In this document: in pieces, positions 28,543 to 36,901 of the stretch
How the letters are laid out: every line of letters starts with the position of its first letter
Position numbering within the stretch: the stretch's first letter is position 1
Assembly (NCBI GenBank): GCA_020831895.1
Contig: JAFIFS010000009.1
Span: 1 to 41,647, forward strand
Direction of reading: 5' to 3'
DNA: 41,647 bases
DNA from: Chromatiales bacterium
Lineage (GTDB): Bacteria > Pseudomonadota > Gammaproteobacteria > Steroidobacterales > GCA-2729495
Translations under genes and position numbers: made by a program
Notes under the pieces: generated by a model
The model's database searches: none
What the model was told of the DNA's origin: nothing
What the model saw: the letters and a program-made list of their open reading frames with translations, nothing else

Positions 28543-29127
28543 TCACTCCGCGTCCTCTTCCGTGTCGGACAGTGGTTCCGGCCAGCCACCAGTGAGCTCG
28601 ATCCTCTCCTCGCACTGTGGAGGCCGCGTCCAGGTCTCAGTCGGGTCGACGATGATGTGGCGCTCCATGAAGTTGCGGCCGACCAGCACCTGGTAGTCCA
28701 TCGCGCTGCGGTCAGCCAGCGTGAACTGCCGTTTCCGGTAGGCGTCGCCCAGGCACATGCCAAGCTCGACGACGGGTCGCTGGTCAACGCTGCCGCCGGC
28801 GCGCCTGATGCGCACGTTGCGTACCACCGGCCGCTCGAAGCGAATGTAACTGCCGGGCTCGTGGGGGTCGGCGACATCGAAGGCGACCCAGCGCTCGCCA
28901 TTGCGCGTGAATCGGCGCTGATTCTGCGCGTTGATGGAGGAGGTCGTGGCGCCGGTATCGAGTTTCGCGCGCAGCTCGAGGATCTGGCCGCCGTCAGTGC
29001 GTTCCAGCTGCACCCACTCAAGCCAGCCGAGAAGCTGGCGATGTTCACCGCTTTCCGGCGGGGGTGCCTTGGCCAGCGCGAGGCCGGGCTGCGCGAGGCA
29101 CAGCAGCGTCAGGATTCGAAGCAGCAT
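28543..29127 (-). CDS. Retropepsin-like 'ATP-dependent zinc protease' family protein (RimB-like)
   Basis: A 194-residue exported member of PF05618, a family named 'putative ATP-dependent zinc protease' but with a retropepsin-type fold. A signal peptide (MLLRILTLLCLAQPGLALAKA) precedes LGWLEWVQL. The aspartic-protease-like motif is LRAKLDTGATTSSINA, followed by VAFDVADP, the RRPVV-type strand, MDYQVLVGRNFME and a C-terminal acidic tail. Family members often sit with RimK-type ATP-grasp ligases (the Pseudomonas RimB protein is one); no rimK is seen here. An in-frame ATG at 29169 would put 14 residues before the signal peptide. It is six bases upstream of otsB, so it is probably co-transcribed with the trehalose genes. 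Confidence 0.85.
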   Translation of the reverse strand: MLLRILTLLCLAQPGLALAKAPPPESGEHRQLLGWLEWVQLERTDGGQILELRAKLDTGATTSSINAQNQRRFTRNGERWVAFDVADPHEPGSYIRFERPVVRNVRIRRAGGSVDQRPVVELGMCLGDAYRKRQFTLADRSAMDYQVLVGRNFMERHIIVDPTETWTRPPQCEERIELTGGWPEPLSDTEEDAE

Positions 29128-29196
29128 GGCGGTGTCATGGCGATCTGAGGCAAAGGATGATAGCAGCATGGCGGCGCCGGGGTTTCCCCGCCCCCG

Positions 29197-30339
29197 TCAG
29201 CGGATGATTCCGTCTCGTACCAGCCGGTCGATCACTTCCCGCTGGTGCCTCAGTGCTTCGGGCTGCTCGATCATGCGCCCGTCAGGAGTACGGTTGGCTG
29301 GCGCGAGCTCGCGCGCATAGCCTGCGGAGAATGCGCCAAAGGGCAGCCGCGAGAAGCCGTGCGCCATGCCGGTACGCCGGCGAGCATCGCGAAGCGCGGG
29401 CAGATCCAGCACCGCATTGGCGTTGATGGTCTCGCCGCTGCCGGCTTCGGCCATCACCTTTCCCTGCCAGTCGACGACTTTGGACATCGCATCCGTCGAC
29501 TCGGCCGGGATTGGTGTGCCCTCTATGCCGGCAGAGTTTGCGGACACCAGGTAAGCCATGGACTCCCAGGCCCTCGCCCGCTTGGCCAGGTCTTTTGGCG
29601 TCAGCCCCGGCGCCCCGACCTCCGAGGTCGGATGCAGCAGGATCTCGGCACCGTTCAGCGCATGCATGCGCGCGATCTCCGGGTAAAGGATCTCCTCGCT
29701 CGCAATCGTGCCGAGATTGCCGATGTCGGTTTGCGCGACGGGAAAGATCGCCGCCTCTCCATAGTGTTCCAGGTAGCGGTCCCAGACATCCCAGGGTGAC
29801 GGGGTGAACAGAGAGATCAGCCTGCGATAGCGCAGCAGGGTGGAGCCATCCGGTCCGTAGAGCACGTTGGCCTGGAAGTACATCTCGGGGAACAGCGGAT
29901 CGGTCTCGTAATGATTGGAGCACAGCCACACCCCGGCATCGGCTGCGAGCCTCGCCAGTCGGTCTCCGGTCTCGCCGTTCATCGCGATTGCCGCCTTGTC
30001 CTGCCACTGGGCCCTGGTCTCGCCCAGCGGGAAACCAGTCATCCAGTACTCGGGCAGCACGACCAGGCGCAGCGGGTAGCCGTTGAACGCGGCGAGGAAG
30101 CGTCGCGTGGCGCCCAGCTGCGCGGCAACGCGGTCGATCGTCGCGTGCATGCGCACGCGCGCTCCCTCGCGGGTCGCGTCCTGGTTCACCGCGTCACAGC
30201 GGATCTGTAGCGCAAGGGCCGAGTAGCGTTCGTCCTCCAGCCCGCGCGCTGCCCGCAGCGGCCTGGTGCCGAGCACGGCGAGCGCAAGTCCGCCGGAGAG
30301 CAGCCGGCGCCGGCTTATAGGAGTCATTTCTGCTGTCAC
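29197..30339 (-). CDS. Tat-exported nitrilase-superfamily protein with altered catalytic residues
   Basis: A 380-residue protein from the GTG at 30339 (376 from the ATG at 30327). The N-terminus is a twin-arginine signal (SRRRLLSGGLALAVLG), so it is exported folded. The carbon-nitrogen hydrolase domain follows. The catalytic Glu is present (VVLPEYWMTGFPLG, E97). The Lys position in the usual YRK motif is Arg (YRRLISLF, R173), and the nucleophile position in the usual IC-x-(D/E)-x3-PE motif is Ser (TIASEEILYPE, S214, AGC at plus 29698-29700). Standard nitrilase chemistry needs the Cys, so it is either a changed enzyme or a binding protein. It begins 12 bases after the gcdH stop, in the same direction. 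Confidence 0.85.
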   Translation of the reverse strand: MTAEMTPISRRRLLSGGLALAVLGTRPLRAARGLEDERYSALALQIRCDAVNQDATREGARVRMHATIDRVAAQLGATRRFLAAFNGYPLRLVVLPEYWMTGFPLGETRAQWQDKAAIAMNGETGDRLARLAADAGVWLCSNHYETDPLFPEMYFQANVLYGPDGSTLLRYRRLISLFTPSPWDVWDRYLEHYGEAAIFPVAQTDIGNLGTIASEEILYPEIARMHALNGAEILLHPTSEVGAPGLTPKDLAKRARAWESMAYLVSANSAGIEGTPIPAESTDAMSKVVDWQGKVMAEAGSGETINANAVLDLPALRDARRRTGMAHGFSRLPFGAFSAGYARELAPANRTPDGRMIEQPEALRHQREVIDRLVRDGIIR

Positions 30340-30351
30340 CTGCCCAGGCCC

Positions 30352-31545
30352 TCAGAATGCGGCGATGCCGGTCTGTGCGCGACCCAGAACCAGCGCATGA
30401 ATATCATGTGTGCCCTCGTAAGTGTTGACCGCCTCGAGGTTCAGCATGTGCCGGATCACGTCGTACTCGTCGCTGATCCCGTTGGCGCCGTGCAGGTCAC
30501 GCGCGGTCCGCGCTATCTGCAGCGCCTTGCCGCAGTTGTTGCGCTTGAGCAGGGAAACGGCCTGGGAGGGCAGCTCGCCACCTTCGGCGATCCGTCCGAG
30601 GCGCAGGACGCCCTGCAGTCCCAGCGCGATATCAGTCTGCATGTCCGCCAGCTTCGCCTGCACCAGCTGCGTCGCGGCCAGCGGCCGGCCGAACTGGCGG
30701 CGGTCGAGCACGTAGCGCCGGGCCGCATGCCAGCAGGCCTCGGCTGCGCCCATCGCGCCCCATGCGATGCCGTAGCGGGCGCGATCCAGGCAGGCGAACA
30801 CGGCAGACAGACCCAGCGCCCCGGGCAGCATTGCCTCGGCCGGAAGCTTCGCATCCTCCAGTGTCACGGTCCCGGTCGGGGACGCCCGCAGCGCGAACTT
30901 GCCCGCGTGGCTGGCTGTTGACAGCCCCGGCGTGTCCCGGTCGACTAGAAAGCCGCGCACGCGTCCATCCTCGTCACGTGCCCACACGAGGAAGAGGTCG
31001 GCAACCGGGGCATGGCTGATCCAGGACTTGCCCGCATTGAGCCGGTATCCGTCGCCATCACGGCGAGCCCGCGCGCGCATGCCGCCCGGGTCCGAGCCGT
31101 GATCCGGTTCGGTCAGCGCGAAGCAGCCGGTGATCTCGCCGCAGGCGAGCCGGCCAAGGTAGCGTTGCTGCTGTTCCTCGCTGCCGAAGCGCAGGATCGG
31201 GTACATGACAAGGCTGCACTGGACGCTCAGCGCGGAGCGGTAGGCCGAGTCCACGCGCTCGAGCTCCCGGGCAACGAGCCCGTAGGACACCGGGCCGGCA
31301 CCCTGGCCTGCGCTGCCGGGCAGGTACCAGTCCAGCAGACCGAGCTTGCCCGCCTCGCGCAGGAACGCGCCGTCTTGACCCTCCTCCCGGAAGTTGGCCC
31401 GCACGCGCGGCAGCAGCACGTCCTGGCAGTAGCGCCGCGCTGAATCACGCAGCAGGCGTTCCTCGTCGCCAAGCTGCTGCTCCAGCCCGAGCGGGTCCTC
31501 CCAGTCGGCGCTGGCGGTCCGGTCTGACTTGCTCGTCTGCATCAT
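30352..31545 (-). CDS. gcdH: Glutaryl-CoA dehydrogenase
   Basis: A 397-residue FAD enzyme of the acyl-CoA dehydrogenase family that oxidises and decarboxylates glutaryl-CoA to crotonyl-CoA, in lysine, tryptophan and aromatic acid breakdown. The glutarate-binding residues are conserved (ARELERVDSAYRSALSVQ; E96, R103, S104, equivalent to E87, R94 and S95 of the human enzyme). FALTEPDHGSDPGGM and the hallmark C-terminus NTYEGTHDIHALVLGRAQTGI with catalytic E377 are also present, which separates it from straight-chain acyl-CoA dehydrogenases. Two adjacent ATGs (31545 and 31542) are possible starts. It is divergent from ppc; the upstream 95 bases carry no clear promoter. Confidence 0.93.
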   Translation of the reverse strand: MMQTSKSDRTASADWEDPLGLEQQLGDEERLLRDSARRYCQDVLLPRVRANFREEGQDGAFLREAGKLGLLDWYLPGSAGQGAGPVSYGLVARELERVDSAYRSALSVQCSLVMYPILRFGSEEQQQRYLGRLACGEITGCFALTEPDHGSDPGGMRARARRDGDGYRLNAGKSWISHAPVADLFLVWARDEDGRVRGFLVDRDTPGLSTASHAGKFALRASPTGTVTLEDAKLPAEAMLPGALGLSAVFACLDRARYGIAWGAMGAAEACWHAARRYVLDRRQFGRPLAATQLVQAKLADMQTDIALGLQGVLRLGRIAEGGELPSQAVSLLKRNNCGKALQIARTARDLHGANGISDEYDVIRHMLNLEAVNTYEGTHDIHALVLGRAQTGIAAF

Positions 31546-31640
31546 GTGTTCACGACCTTGCTGCGATGACCGGGCTACCCACCCGGCCCGCGGTGAAAGG
31601 GTAAAGTAGCACGGCTTTCCAGCAATGATTCGAGCCTGCC

Positions 31641-34388
31641 ATGAGCCACGATCCCGCCTTACCCCGCCCCGATGCCGATGATTCACTGCGCACGGCCGGG
31701 CTGCCTGAGACAGACCAGCTGCTGCGCGACGACGTGCGCCGCCTAGGTGCATTGGTAGGCGATATCCTCGCCGAGCAGCTTGGCGAGGATTTCCTGGCCG
31801 AGGTCGAGCGCGTGCGTGTCGCAGCCATCGGGCGCCGCGAATCCGGTCTTCGTATCGACGAGCTGGTGAGCCTGCTTGCCGATGTGCCTTCGGCGCGGGC
31901 CGGGCATCTGGTCAGAGCCTTCCTCGCATACTTCCAGGTGGTCAATCTCGCGGAGCGGGTTCACCGGATCCGGCGGCGCCGGGACTACCAGCGGGTCGGC
32001 GCCGGGGCCCAGCCCGGCGGGCTGGCCGACGTACTCGCCCGCCTCAGGCATGCAGGAGTCACGCGTGAGGAGCTGGCCAGCCTGCTGCAGCGCCTGCACA
32101 TCGAGCCGGTGTTCACCGCGCATCCGACCGAGGCCGTACGCCGGGCCGTGCTCGACAAGGAACGCATCCTTGCACGCGTGCTGATCGACGACATCGACCG
32201 GGGCCTGACGCCCCAGGAACGTGCAGCCGGCCTGGCCCGCATACGCCAGGCCCTGACCGTCGCCTGGCAGACCGCCGAGCTGCCTCCGGAGAAGCCGAGC
32301 GTTGCCGATGAGTTCGAGCACGTGAGCTTCTACCTGGCCGAGGTCCTGCACGCTGTCCTTCCGGTGTTCTACGAGGACTTCGCCGCGGCGCTGGCTGCCA
32401 CCTGGGGCGAGGACCCGCCCATCGAGGTGCCGGATGGCCTGCTGGGCTTCGGCAGCTGGGTCGGGGGCGACATGGACGGCAACCCCAACGTGGGCGCCCC
32501 GACCATCCGCCAGACACTGGCGGCACAGCGGCGGCTGGCCCTGGAGGCCTGCCTGGCCGATACGCGGCGACTGGCCGGCCTGCTGACACAGTCGCTGGGC
32601 CGGGCCAGCTTCGAGCCCGAGCTGCTTGCGCGCATTGAATCGGCGGAGAGCCCGGGTGAAGGCGCCCATCCGCGGCACATGGACATGCCGTACCGTCGTT
32701 TCCTCGAGCAGGTTGGCGCGCGGCTGCGGAAGACCCTGGAAGGAGTGGCTGGCGCCTATGCCGGGGCACATGAGCTCGCGGCCGACCTGCGTCTGCTCGA
32801 TCGCAGCCTGTCCCGGCACCAGGGTGAGCAGGCCGGACGCTTCAGCGTTCGCCGCGCGCTCCGGCGCGTCGATGCCTTCGGCTTCCACCTGGCGACGCTG
32901 GACCTGCGCCAGGACGCGGCCATGCACGACCGGGCGCTGGCGACGATACTGGGTGATGAGCGATGGCCGGACCGTCCGCCGTCGGAGCGCGCAGGCCGGC
33001 TGAGCGGACTGCTTGCCGGCTCCGCCGCTGAGCCGGGGCTGCGACTGGAAGACACGCAGGCCACAGCCGTGCTCGACGTGTTCCGTGCCGTGGCCGAGGC
33101 GCTGCCTGCCAGCGGTCCGCGAACCTTCGGCCCCTACATTGTCAGCATGAGCCGGACAGCGGCCGATGCACTCGCTGTGCTGGTGCTGGCGCGGATCGCC
33201 GGCTGCTGTGATGACGCCGGTGCGGTGCCGCTGGATGTTGCGCCGCTGTTCGAGACCGTCGACGACCTCGAGGCAGCCCCTGGCGTGCTTCGTTCCCTGC
33301 TGGACGACCCGGTCTACCGCTCGCACCTGGCCCGGCGCGGTGACCTGCAGATCGTGATGCTGGGTTACTCGGACAGCGCGAAGGATGCCGGCATCGCGGC
33401 CTCGCGCTGGGCGCTTCACCAAGCCCAGTCCCGTCTCACGGCGCTGGCGTCAGATCGCGGGATCAGTATCCGGTTCTTCCATGGCCGGGGCGGGTCTCTG
33501 TCCCGGGGCGGCGGCAAGACCAGCCGGGCCGTCATCGCCGCCCCTCGCGGATCGGTCGACGGCTACCTGCGCGTCACGGAGCAGGGGGAAGTCATCCATC
33601 GCAAGTACGGCATCAGGGCTTTGGCGCTGCGCAACCTGGAGCAGGCCACGGCTGCTGTACTCGAGGCCAGCCTGCGCCCGCGCCCACCCGAGCCGCGCGC
33701 GGAAAGCTGGCGTCAGGTGGCCTCGCAGCTTGCCGCGCGCTCGCGTGAAGCCTACCGGGACCTGGTGTATGGCGATCCGCGTTTCATCGAGTACTTCAGG
33801 ACCGCGACGCCAGTGGACGTGATCGAGCGCCTGCGCATCGGCTCGCGACCGAGCCGCAGGGGAGGTGATGGCGGCGTAGAGTCGCTGCGCGCTATTCCCT
33901 GGGTATTCGCCTGGTCGCAGAACCGGGCGGGGCTGACTGGATGGTACGGCGTCGGCAGCGGTCTTCAGGCCGCGATCGCGTGCTTCGGTGACACGAGCCT
34001 GGCCGAGGCGGCCCGGGACTGGCCGTTCCTGGCCACCTTGCTCGATGACGTCGAGATGGTCCTGGCCAAGTCCGACCTCGAGATCTTCCGCGGCTACTCG
34101 CGCCTCTCCAGATGGCACGGGGAGTTCTTTCCGCGGATCGAGCAGGAGTTTCACCGCAGTCGAGAAGCCATCCTTTCAATCAAGGGCAGTGCGGACCTGC
34201 TGGAGGGCGACTGGCGCCTGCGCACCTCGATCCGCCTGCGCAACCCGTATGTCGATCCGATCAGCCTGCTGCAGCTGCAGCTGCTGGAGCGCTGGAGACA
34301 GGCCGGCCGGCCGGAGAGCGGCGAGCTGTTCAACGCCCTGGTTGCCACAGTCAACGGCATCGCGGCCGGGGTCCAGAACACCGGCTAG
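31641..34388 (+). CDS. ppc: Phosphoenolpyruvate carboxylase
   Basis: A 915-residue enzyme adding bicarbonate to PEP to make oxaloacetate. The catalytic His motif EPVFTAHPTEAVRR (near 155) is present, as are GSWVGGDMDGNPNV, the second signature IRFFHGRGGSLSRGGGKT, the YSDSAKDAG segment, the ALRNLEQATAAVLEA region, the AIPWVFAWSQNR motif and the invariant C-terminal QNTG. It is of standard length. The ATG at 31641 is the natural start; ribosome binding is weak. It works against ppsA in the same window: ppc draws PEP into the TCA cycle, and ppsA makes it from pyruvate. Confidence 0.97.
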   Translation: MSHDPALPRPDADDSLRTAGLPETDQLLRDDVRRLGALVGDILAEQLGEDFLAEVERVRVAAIGRRESGLRIDELVSLLADVPSARAGHLVRAFLAYFQVVNLAERVHRIRRRRDYQRVGAGAQPGGLADVLARLRHAGVTREELASLLQRLHIEPVFTAHPTEAVRRAVLDKERILARVLIDDIDRGLTPQERAAGLARIRQALTVAWQTAELPPEKPSVADEFEHVSFYLAEVLHAVLPVFYEDFAAALAATWGEDPPIEVPDGLLGFGSWVGGDMDGNPNVGAPTIRQTLAAQRRLALEACLADTRRLAGLLTQSLGRASFEPELLARIESAESPGEGAHPRHMDMPYRRFLEQVGARLRKTLEGVAGAYAGAHELAADLRLLDRSLSRHQGEQAGRFSVRRALRRVDAFGFHLATLDLRQDAAMHDRALATILGDERWPDRPPSERAGRLSGLLAGSAAEPGLRLEDTQATAVLDVFRAVAEALPASGPRTFGPYIVSMSRTAADALAVLVLARIAGCCDDAGAVPLDVAPLFETVDDLEAAPGVLRSLLDDPVYRSHLARRGDLQIVMLGYSDSAKDAGIAASRWALHQAQSRLTALASDRGISIRFFHGRGGSLSRGGGKTSRAVIAAPRGSVDGYLRVTEQGEVIHRKYGIRALALRNLEQATAAVLEASLRPRPPEPRAESWRQVASQLAARSREAYRDLVYGDPRFIEYFRTATPVDVIERLRIGSRPSRRGGDGGVESLRAIPWVFAWSQNRAGLTGWYGVGSGLQAAIACFGDTSLAEAARDWPFLATLLDDVEMVLAKSDLEIFRGYSRLSRWHGEFFPRIEQEFHRSREAILSIKGSADLLEGDWRLRTSIRLRNPYVDPISLLQLQLLERWRQAGRPESGELFNALVATVNGIAAGVQNTG

Positions 34389-34397
34389 GCCCGACCC

Positions 34398-34427
34398 CTT
34401 GAAATCCTGCCATCTGCCGCCAGATTG
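34398..34427 (+). promoter_or_regulatory. Heat-shock (sigma-32-type) promoter
   Basis: CTTGAAA (34398-34404) is an exact match to the sigma-32 -35 element. It is followed after 15 bases by CCAGATTG (34420-34427), a partial match to CCCCATNT. It lies ten bases past the ppc stop and about 35 bases ahead of the first Hsp20 ribosome site, as expected for small heat-shock genes. Confidence 0.5.
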
Positions 34428-34463
34428 CTTCCGAGGCAGTGGCCAGCAGTCAGGAGGTGAATC

Positions 34464-34901
34464 ATGGTCGGCAGCCTGTTTTCCCGCGACCTGTTTCGTG
34501 AGCTCGATCTCTTGCAGCGCGAAATGCAGGGTGCTTTCGGGATTTCCCCGAGCATCCGCGGCATCGCGCGGGGCGGCTTCCCCGCGCTGAACGTAGGCAA
34601 TTCGCCGCAGGCGGTCCATGTCTACGCCTTCGTGCCCGGGATCGATCCCTCGGCGATCCAGGTCGAGATAGAGAAGGGCGTCCTGGTGATCTCCGGCGAA
34701 CGCAGCCTTGAGGCACCCACCGGCGGGGAGCGCAGCGCCGTGCATATCGACGAGCGATTCTCGGGAAGATTCCGGCGCGTGGTGAGCCTGCCGGACGATG
34801 TCGACCCGGCGGCAGCCACCGCGGCCTATCGCGACGGCGTGCTGCAGGTGCAGGTCCCGCGTCGCGAGGCCGCCCGGCCGCAGCGCATCAACGTTCAGTA
34901 A
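34464..34901 (+). CDS. Hsp20/alpha-crystallin small heat-shock protein (first of pair)
   Basis: A 145-residue ATP-independent chaperone that holds unfolding proteins. The short N-terminal arm (FSRDLFRELDLLQREMQGAFG) precedes an alpha-crystallin domain starting at FPALNVGNSPQAVHVYAFVPGIDPSAIQVEIEKGVLVISGER. The signature A-x3-DGVLQVQVP comes near the end, with a brief tail lacking a clear I-x-I motif. The ribosome site AGGAGGTGA (34452-34460) is near perfect, suggesting strong translation. It is followed by a second Hsp20 after 12 bases; such tandem pairs often form mixed oligomers. Confidence 0.93.
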   Translation: MVGSLFSRDLFRELDLLQREMQGAFGISPSIRGIARGGFPALNVGNSPQAVHVYAFVPGIDPSAIQVEIEKGVLVISGERSLEAPTGGERSAVHIDERFSGRFRRVVSLPDDVDPAAATAAYRDGVLQVQVPRREAARPQRINVQ

Positions 34902-34913
34902 GGAGGCACACTG

Positions 34914-35297
34914 ATGAACCAGAACACTGACGTCTCTCCCGACGCAGCTCGCGAGGCTTCCCGTGAGCCTGCCCTGGTGCCGGCGGTCAATGTCCACGAG
35001 GACGCCTCCGGCATCACGCTCTACGCGGATCTCCCCGGCGTCAGCCGGGAGCGGCTGTCCGTCGAGGTTGACGGCGATACGCTGTCGATCGAGGGGGAGC
35101 TGGCACTGGAGCTTCCGGATGGTCTGGAGCCCAGCTACGCCGAGGTCGGCCGGCGACGGTACCGGCGGGTATTCACGCTGAGCAAGGAGCTCGACAGGGC
35201 CAAGGTCAGTGCGGCCCTGAACCAAGGTGTGCTGACGCTGCGCATACCGAAGGTCGAGCACGCACAGCCGCGCAGGGTCGAAGTCCGGGTCAGTTGA
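34914..35297 (+). CDS. Hsp20/alpha-crystallin small heat-shock protein (second of pair)
   Basis: A 127-residue Hsp20 with an acidic N-terminal arm (NTDVSPDAAREASREP). Its alpha-crystallin domain covers VNVHEDASGITLYADLPGVSRERLSVEVDGDTLSIEGE through ALNQGVLTLRIPKVEHAQPRRVEV. It is only distantly similar to its neighbour. The upstream AAGGAGG is strong. It is probably transcribed with the first Hsp20 from the heat-shock-type promoter at 34398. Its 3' end overlaps the convergent sugar dehydrogenase gene by eight bases. Confidence 0.93.
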   Translation: MNQNTDVSPDAAREASREPALVPAVNVHEDASGITLYADLPGVSRERLSVEVDGDTLSIEGELALELPDGLEPSYAEVGRRRYRRVFTLSKELDRAKVSAALNQGVLTLRIPKVEHAQPRRVEVRVS

Positions 35298-36459
35298 CGC
35301 TTTCCGGCGCGCGGCCGGCCGGGGTGACGCGTAGCACCCGGCCGTCCGCGCTGTCGGTAAGCAGCCAGATCGAGCCATCGGGCGCAACGCGCACGTCGCG
35401 GATGCGCTCGCCCTGCTCTTCGAAAAGGATCTCCGTTCCCGCCGGCCGGCCCGCGCCATCGAGGCTGACGCGCTGGACGTGACGGCCGACCAGCGCTGCC
35501 ACGAGCAGGTCGCCCTGCCAGTCGGCGAACAGGTCACCGTCGTAGACGGCAAGCCCGGCCGGCGCGATCGCCGGCGTCCAGTAGAGCAGCGGTGACTCGG
35601 TGTCCGGCCAGGCCTGGTAGGGGCTCACGCGGGCGCCCGAGTAGTCGAGCCCATGTGTCGCCACTGGCCAGCCATAGTTCGCCCCCGGCATGATGTGGTT
35701 CAGCTCATCACCACCCCTGGGACCATGCTCGTGCGCATAGATGCGTCCGAGACCCGCATGCCAGGCGATGCCCTGGACGTTGCGGTGGCCGTAGCTGTAG
35801 ATCTCCGGCCGCGCGTCCGTCCGTCCGGCAAAGGGATTGTCTGCCGGTGCGCTGCCGTCACGGTCCAGTCGCACGATGACCCCGAAATGATCCGCGACCG
35901 ACTGGGCGCGCTCCCGATAATTGAATCCGTCGCCCAGCCCGAGAAGCAGCGTGTGATCCGGCAGCAGCGCGAGCCGGCCACCGTGATGCACGGCCGTAGC
36001 CTTGTCCGGTTCGGCCTGGAACAGCCGCCGGGTATCGAGCAGGCGCCCGTCCTCCAGGCGCCCGCGCCAGAGCTCGGTGCGGTTGGCGCGGCGGTCGCCA
36101 GCGGCGAGAGTGAGGTAGATCAGCCCGTTCTCCGCGAAGTCGGGGTCGGCCAGGACGTCGAACAGGCCCGCCTGGCTCGCGACGAACGCAGCAGGCACGC
36201 CGTCGACAGGTTCCGGATCCAGTCCGTGCGTGCCGATGATGCGCAGGCGGCCGGCCCGCTCCGTGACCAGCACGCGTCCATCGGGCAGGAACGCTGCAGA
36301 CCAGGGGTGATCGAGCCCCTCGGCGATGGTATCGATACGGAACCTGTCGTCGGTGCCTGCGGCGGGCAGCGAGAGCAGGACGAGCAGCGCTGCCAGCGCG
36401 CCTCGTGCATTAGTGCGGACACTCGGGCATAGTCTGGAAATGCTCTTCCTGGTAGGCAT
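35290..36459 (-). CDS. PQQ-dependent sugar dehydrogenase (aldose sugar dehydrogenase type)
   Basis: A 389-residue exported six-bladed beta-propeller of the soluble glucose/aldose dehydrogenase family (YliI-like). After a signal sequence with a long basic lead (hydrophobic GALAALLVLLSLPAAG, near 20-35) come LDHPWSAAFLPDGRVLVTERAGRL, the catalytic-site AVHHGGRLALLPD, SYGHRNVQGIAW, HEHGPRGGDELN and NYGWPVATHG. These are the PQQ and calcium contact motifs of the family. The ATG at 36459 has AGGA upstream but overlaps the 5' end of the divergent membrane-protein gene by 20 bases. No later ATG/GTG/TTG in frame keeps the signal sequence. PQQ synthesis genes are not in this window. Confidence 0.88.
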   Translation of the reverse strand: MPTRKSISRLCPSVRTNARGALAALLVLLSLPAAGTDDRFRIDTIAEGLDHPWSAAFLPDGRVLVTERAGRLRIIGTHGLDPEPVDGVPAAFVASQAGLFDVLADPDFAENGLIYLTLAAGDRRANRTELWRGRLEDGRLLDTRRLFQAEPDKATAVHHGGRLALLPDHTLLLGLGDGFNYRERAQSVADHFGVIVRLDRDGSAPADNPFAGRTDARPEIYSYGHRNVQGIAWHAGLGRIYAHEHGPRGGDELNHIMPGANYGWPVATHGLDYSGARVSPYQAWPDTESPLLYWTPAIAPAGLAVYDGDLFADWQGDLLVAALVGRHVQRVSLDGAGRPAGTEILFEEQGERIRDVRVAPDGSIWLLTDSADGRVLRVTPAGRAPESVN

Positions 36460-36886
36460 CGGACGCTTCCTGCTGGCTGTGATGCTGGCCGCCGCGCTGG
36501 GCTCTGTCGTGCAGACGCAGTTCAACCTGGCGGCGCTCATAGCCCTCGGCGTCGACGTTCCGCTGGTCATACGCCTGCGGACGACGCTCGCCGACCTGCT
36601 GGGCTTCACGCCGCTCTACGGAGCTGTCGTCGCCATGGCTTTCCTGCTGGCTTTTCCGGTCGCCGCCCTGCTGGTGCGCCTCTGGCCGGCCCGGGATACT
36701 GAACTCTACATGCTTGCCGGTGCGCTGGCGATACTGGCCGGACTGACACTGATGAACACGGCGCTGGCGATCACGGCAATTGCCGCCACCCGCTCGACCC
36801 TGGCCCTGCTGCTGATGATGCTGGCCGGTGCGGCCGGAGGGTGGCTGTTTGCCCGCACCGGACGGGCAGATGCCACCGGCGGTTGA
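36440..36886 (+). CDS. Integral membrane protein, unknown
   Basis: A 148-residue protein with four predicted membrane helices (FLLAVMLAAALGSVVQ; LYGAVVAMAFLLAFPVAALLVRLW; ELYMLAGALAILAGLTLMNTALAITAIA; TLALLLMMLAGAAGGWLFA). A conserved-looking loop reads TTLADLLGFTPLYG. No family recognised. The ATG at 36440 has only GGAA in front. Its start overlaps the start of the divergent sugar dehydrogenase by 20 bases, so one of the two 5' ends may be a little shorter than given. Confidence 0.7.
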   Translation: MLFLVGIGRFLLAVMLAAALGSVVQTQFNLAALIALGVDVPLVIRLRTTLADLLGFTPLYGAVVAMAFLLAFPVAALLVRLWPARDTELYMLAGALAILAGLTLMNTALAITAIAATRSTLALLLMMLAGAAGGWLFARTGRADATGG

Positions 36887-36901
36887 TCGCCGCGCCGCCG
36901 C

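Noticed and set aside
31743-33422. A 559-codon open frame antisense to ppc
   Set aside because: No domain or signal recognisable; explained by G+C-rich codon structure of ppc.
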